Positions 62,701-64,000 of a stretch of 64,000 bases of DNA are shown here, piece by piece. A program made the position numbers and the translations under genes. The notes below the pieces were generated by a model, which saw only the letters and a program-made list of their open reading frames with translations, searched no databases and had not been told where the DNA came from. The stretch's first letter is position 1; the number at the start of each line of letters is the position of its first letter. The DNA comes from Dermacentor variabilis (Eukaryota > Arthropoda > Arachnida > Ixodida > Ixodidae): positions 132,921,105-132,985,104 of the forward strand of contig NC_134572.1 of the NCBI RefSeq assembly GCF_050947875.1, given 5' to 3'.

Positions 62701-63090
62701 GCAAGGGCATATATGAACGAGCGTTCAAATTAAACCGCAGTCGCGAGAATTAAATGCAAGATCAACGATGAGCCACAGAAGTTTTAGACAAAGCGCCTCA
62801 CAGACTAAGACAACAGGGCGCCTCACAAGGTTAATGGTTGCGCACCTTCCTACCTGATGCACATAATTCCATCTTATCCGGCCGTATTGAAGGAATAAGC
62901 CGAAATTGTTGAGGAAGCAAGGAAAACTGCGGTTAAGAACTCGCTCGCCTACCACAATAAGACGAAACTTAAAAGGAAGAGGTCCGGACACCGACCAAAA
63001 TTGTTTAAAATATATATTTACATTTCTGTAAAAAAATAGAAGTAATCTATGATAGGAAGTTTCTCCCGCTCGACTTTCAGGTCAGTGACT
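59716..63090 (+). pseudogene. Decayed Ty3/gypsy Gag-Pol with canonical RT-RNase H-integrase order
   Basis: Pieces of several frames give Gag-like sequence (FKWYLTELFGNRDSWDDIK at about 59940-59995) and a pre-RT segment (FKSQTDIGCSSAEQ, about 60840). RT follows: CRKLNSVTVPDYQPIPHIDD at about 61080-61140, QKTAFVVTNGHYEW, MPFGLKNAPATF at about 61280-61320, and GDLVIYSETFDDHLRHLEAL after 61370. RNase H (FAYYSRKLLT, about 61853) comes next, then an integrase finger (AHRHFGHVGAAKT at about 62215; HCDRCQKCK at about 62325) and an integrase tail. The YLDD position reads F-G-D. Many stops and frameshifts break it. LTRs were not identified. It belongs to a different lineage from the element at 1-5748. 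Confidence 0.85.
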
Positions 63091-64000
63091 CAGGTTGAAT
63101 TACAATGGCAGATCGCGAGCGCTCGGCCGGATCACCAACGGACCTCGTCGCTCCGACTGAGACGAAATCTGCGAGTGGACTGTGTGTGCCCCCGCAGGGG
63201 CGCTTAGTACAAGGAAATCAAGCGAAAGGGCGCTAGGCTAGAGGTGGAATTTAGAGGAGTGCAAGAGCTTGGTGGGGCAACCCACACCCCCGTTTCAAAG
63301 GGGACGCTTATAGCATTTCTAGCGGCGCGACTGTCTCCTCCAAATCAGGTGAAAAAGAGGAGTTCACGGGCAGGTAGCGTGCCCGATCTGAGCGGCCGCG
63401 GTGTGAGCTGCTCTCGAGATCCCGCTGCACCAAGGCTGGTCGGATTAAATAAACCGTGGCTACGGCCACTTCCCACAAATTGATGATCCGGACGTCCGAA
63501 CTCAGCTTTCCCACACATTCGTCTATCCATCCGGATCATCCAAGCATTCCATGCGGCGCTAGGAGCAGGAACAAATGTCAGATAGACGTCACCATCTATA
63601 GAGCAGGAAAGAAAGCGCATGCAGCTGAAAGACTGCGATAGCGAAGGAAGAGCGAAAAGGAAAGTGGAGGAGGAAGGTACAGGAGAACCGTGAGGCGGAA
63701 AGCGCAAGTGGAGGGTATGGCCAAAGCGTGAGAAGAAAAGCGTAGTGCCGCGCAAGAATTGCTCTGTGGCGACGATGGCTACGAGATGGCGCCATAGTAG
63801 CGCGTGTCGTCCGCATGGAAACAAAGCGCTGCATTGGTACAGGTCTGTCTGAGGCGGCTGCTGTGAATCGCGCCCACGCGTCCCCTACGTGCTGCCTCTC
63901 GTCACCTCCCGATAGCCAGGCAGTCGCGCCACACTTCGCTTCTTTTGCAACGTGCCGCACAAGATAGATTGTCCGCGCCATCCAATATATCGCGAAATAA
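63091..64000. repeat. GC-rich flank with tick-type repeat sequence
   Basis: A 79-codon ORF at 63244-63483 lies in sequence (gtgcaagagcttggtg, ccgtttcaaaggggacgct) that I associate with a dispersed tick repeat. Part of this stretch could be the 3' LTR of the decayed gypsy element, but no LTR pair was found. No gene is called. Confidence 0.3.

Overview
The window looks like chelicerate nuclear DNA, most likely from an ixodid (hard) tick. Several tRNA-derived SINE copies resemble the tick Ruka-type family as I remember it. Other dispersed repeats also match patterns I associate with tick genomes, and there is a large, mostly intact Ty3/gypsy element of the Gmr1 type. There are no bacterial operons and almost no long host open reading frames. 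The species call rests on remembered repeat sequences and would need a database search to confirm.

Layout. 1-5748 (minus strand): a Ty3/gypsy retrotransposon with one uninterrupted 1494-codon Gag-Pol ORF. Its 5' LTR carries tandem repeats, a TATA box and a poly(A) signal; its 3' LTR lies outside the window. 6240-7150: a CpG-rich promoter-like block with one plausible first coding exon (plus strand, splice donor at 6720) of an unrecognised host gene. About 7.2-26.5 kb: mostly non-coding, intron-like DNA with a fold-back element (8833-9299), several copies of a small inverted-repeat element, and GC-rich patches at 16.7-18.6 kb and 24.2-24.9 kb. 26.5-28.6 kb: the 3' end of an RTE-type LINE and a SINE with a clean 14-bp target duplication. 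29.0-33.3 kb: a DNA transposon with hAT-like ends that contains a second, Tigger/pogo-like element flanked by TA. 33.4-34.8 kb: a GC-rich, TATA-containing promoter-like block. 35-42 kb: dense old repeats, including SINE pieces, a repeat unit carrying a tRNA-Thr-like sequence, a mariner transposase remnant, a minisatellite and a duplicated flank around another tRNA-derived SINE. 44-45.3 kb: long microsatellites. 46.4-47.25 kb: a LINE interrupted by a second LINE in the opposite orientation. 49-57 kb: further LINE tails, SINEs and small inverted-repeat elements. 59.7-63.1 kb: a heavily decayed second Ty3/gypsy element with the usual RT-before-integrase order.

Function. Only the first Ty3/gypsy element still looks capable of encoding a complete set of enzymes. 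The other recognised mobile elements are truncated, frameshifted, nested or non-autonomous. The window therefore reads as a host intron or intergenic region built by successive transposon insertions; nesting gives a relative order of insertion at three places. The most distinctive object is the integrase-first Ty3/gypsy element with a SCAN-like Gag capsid segment.
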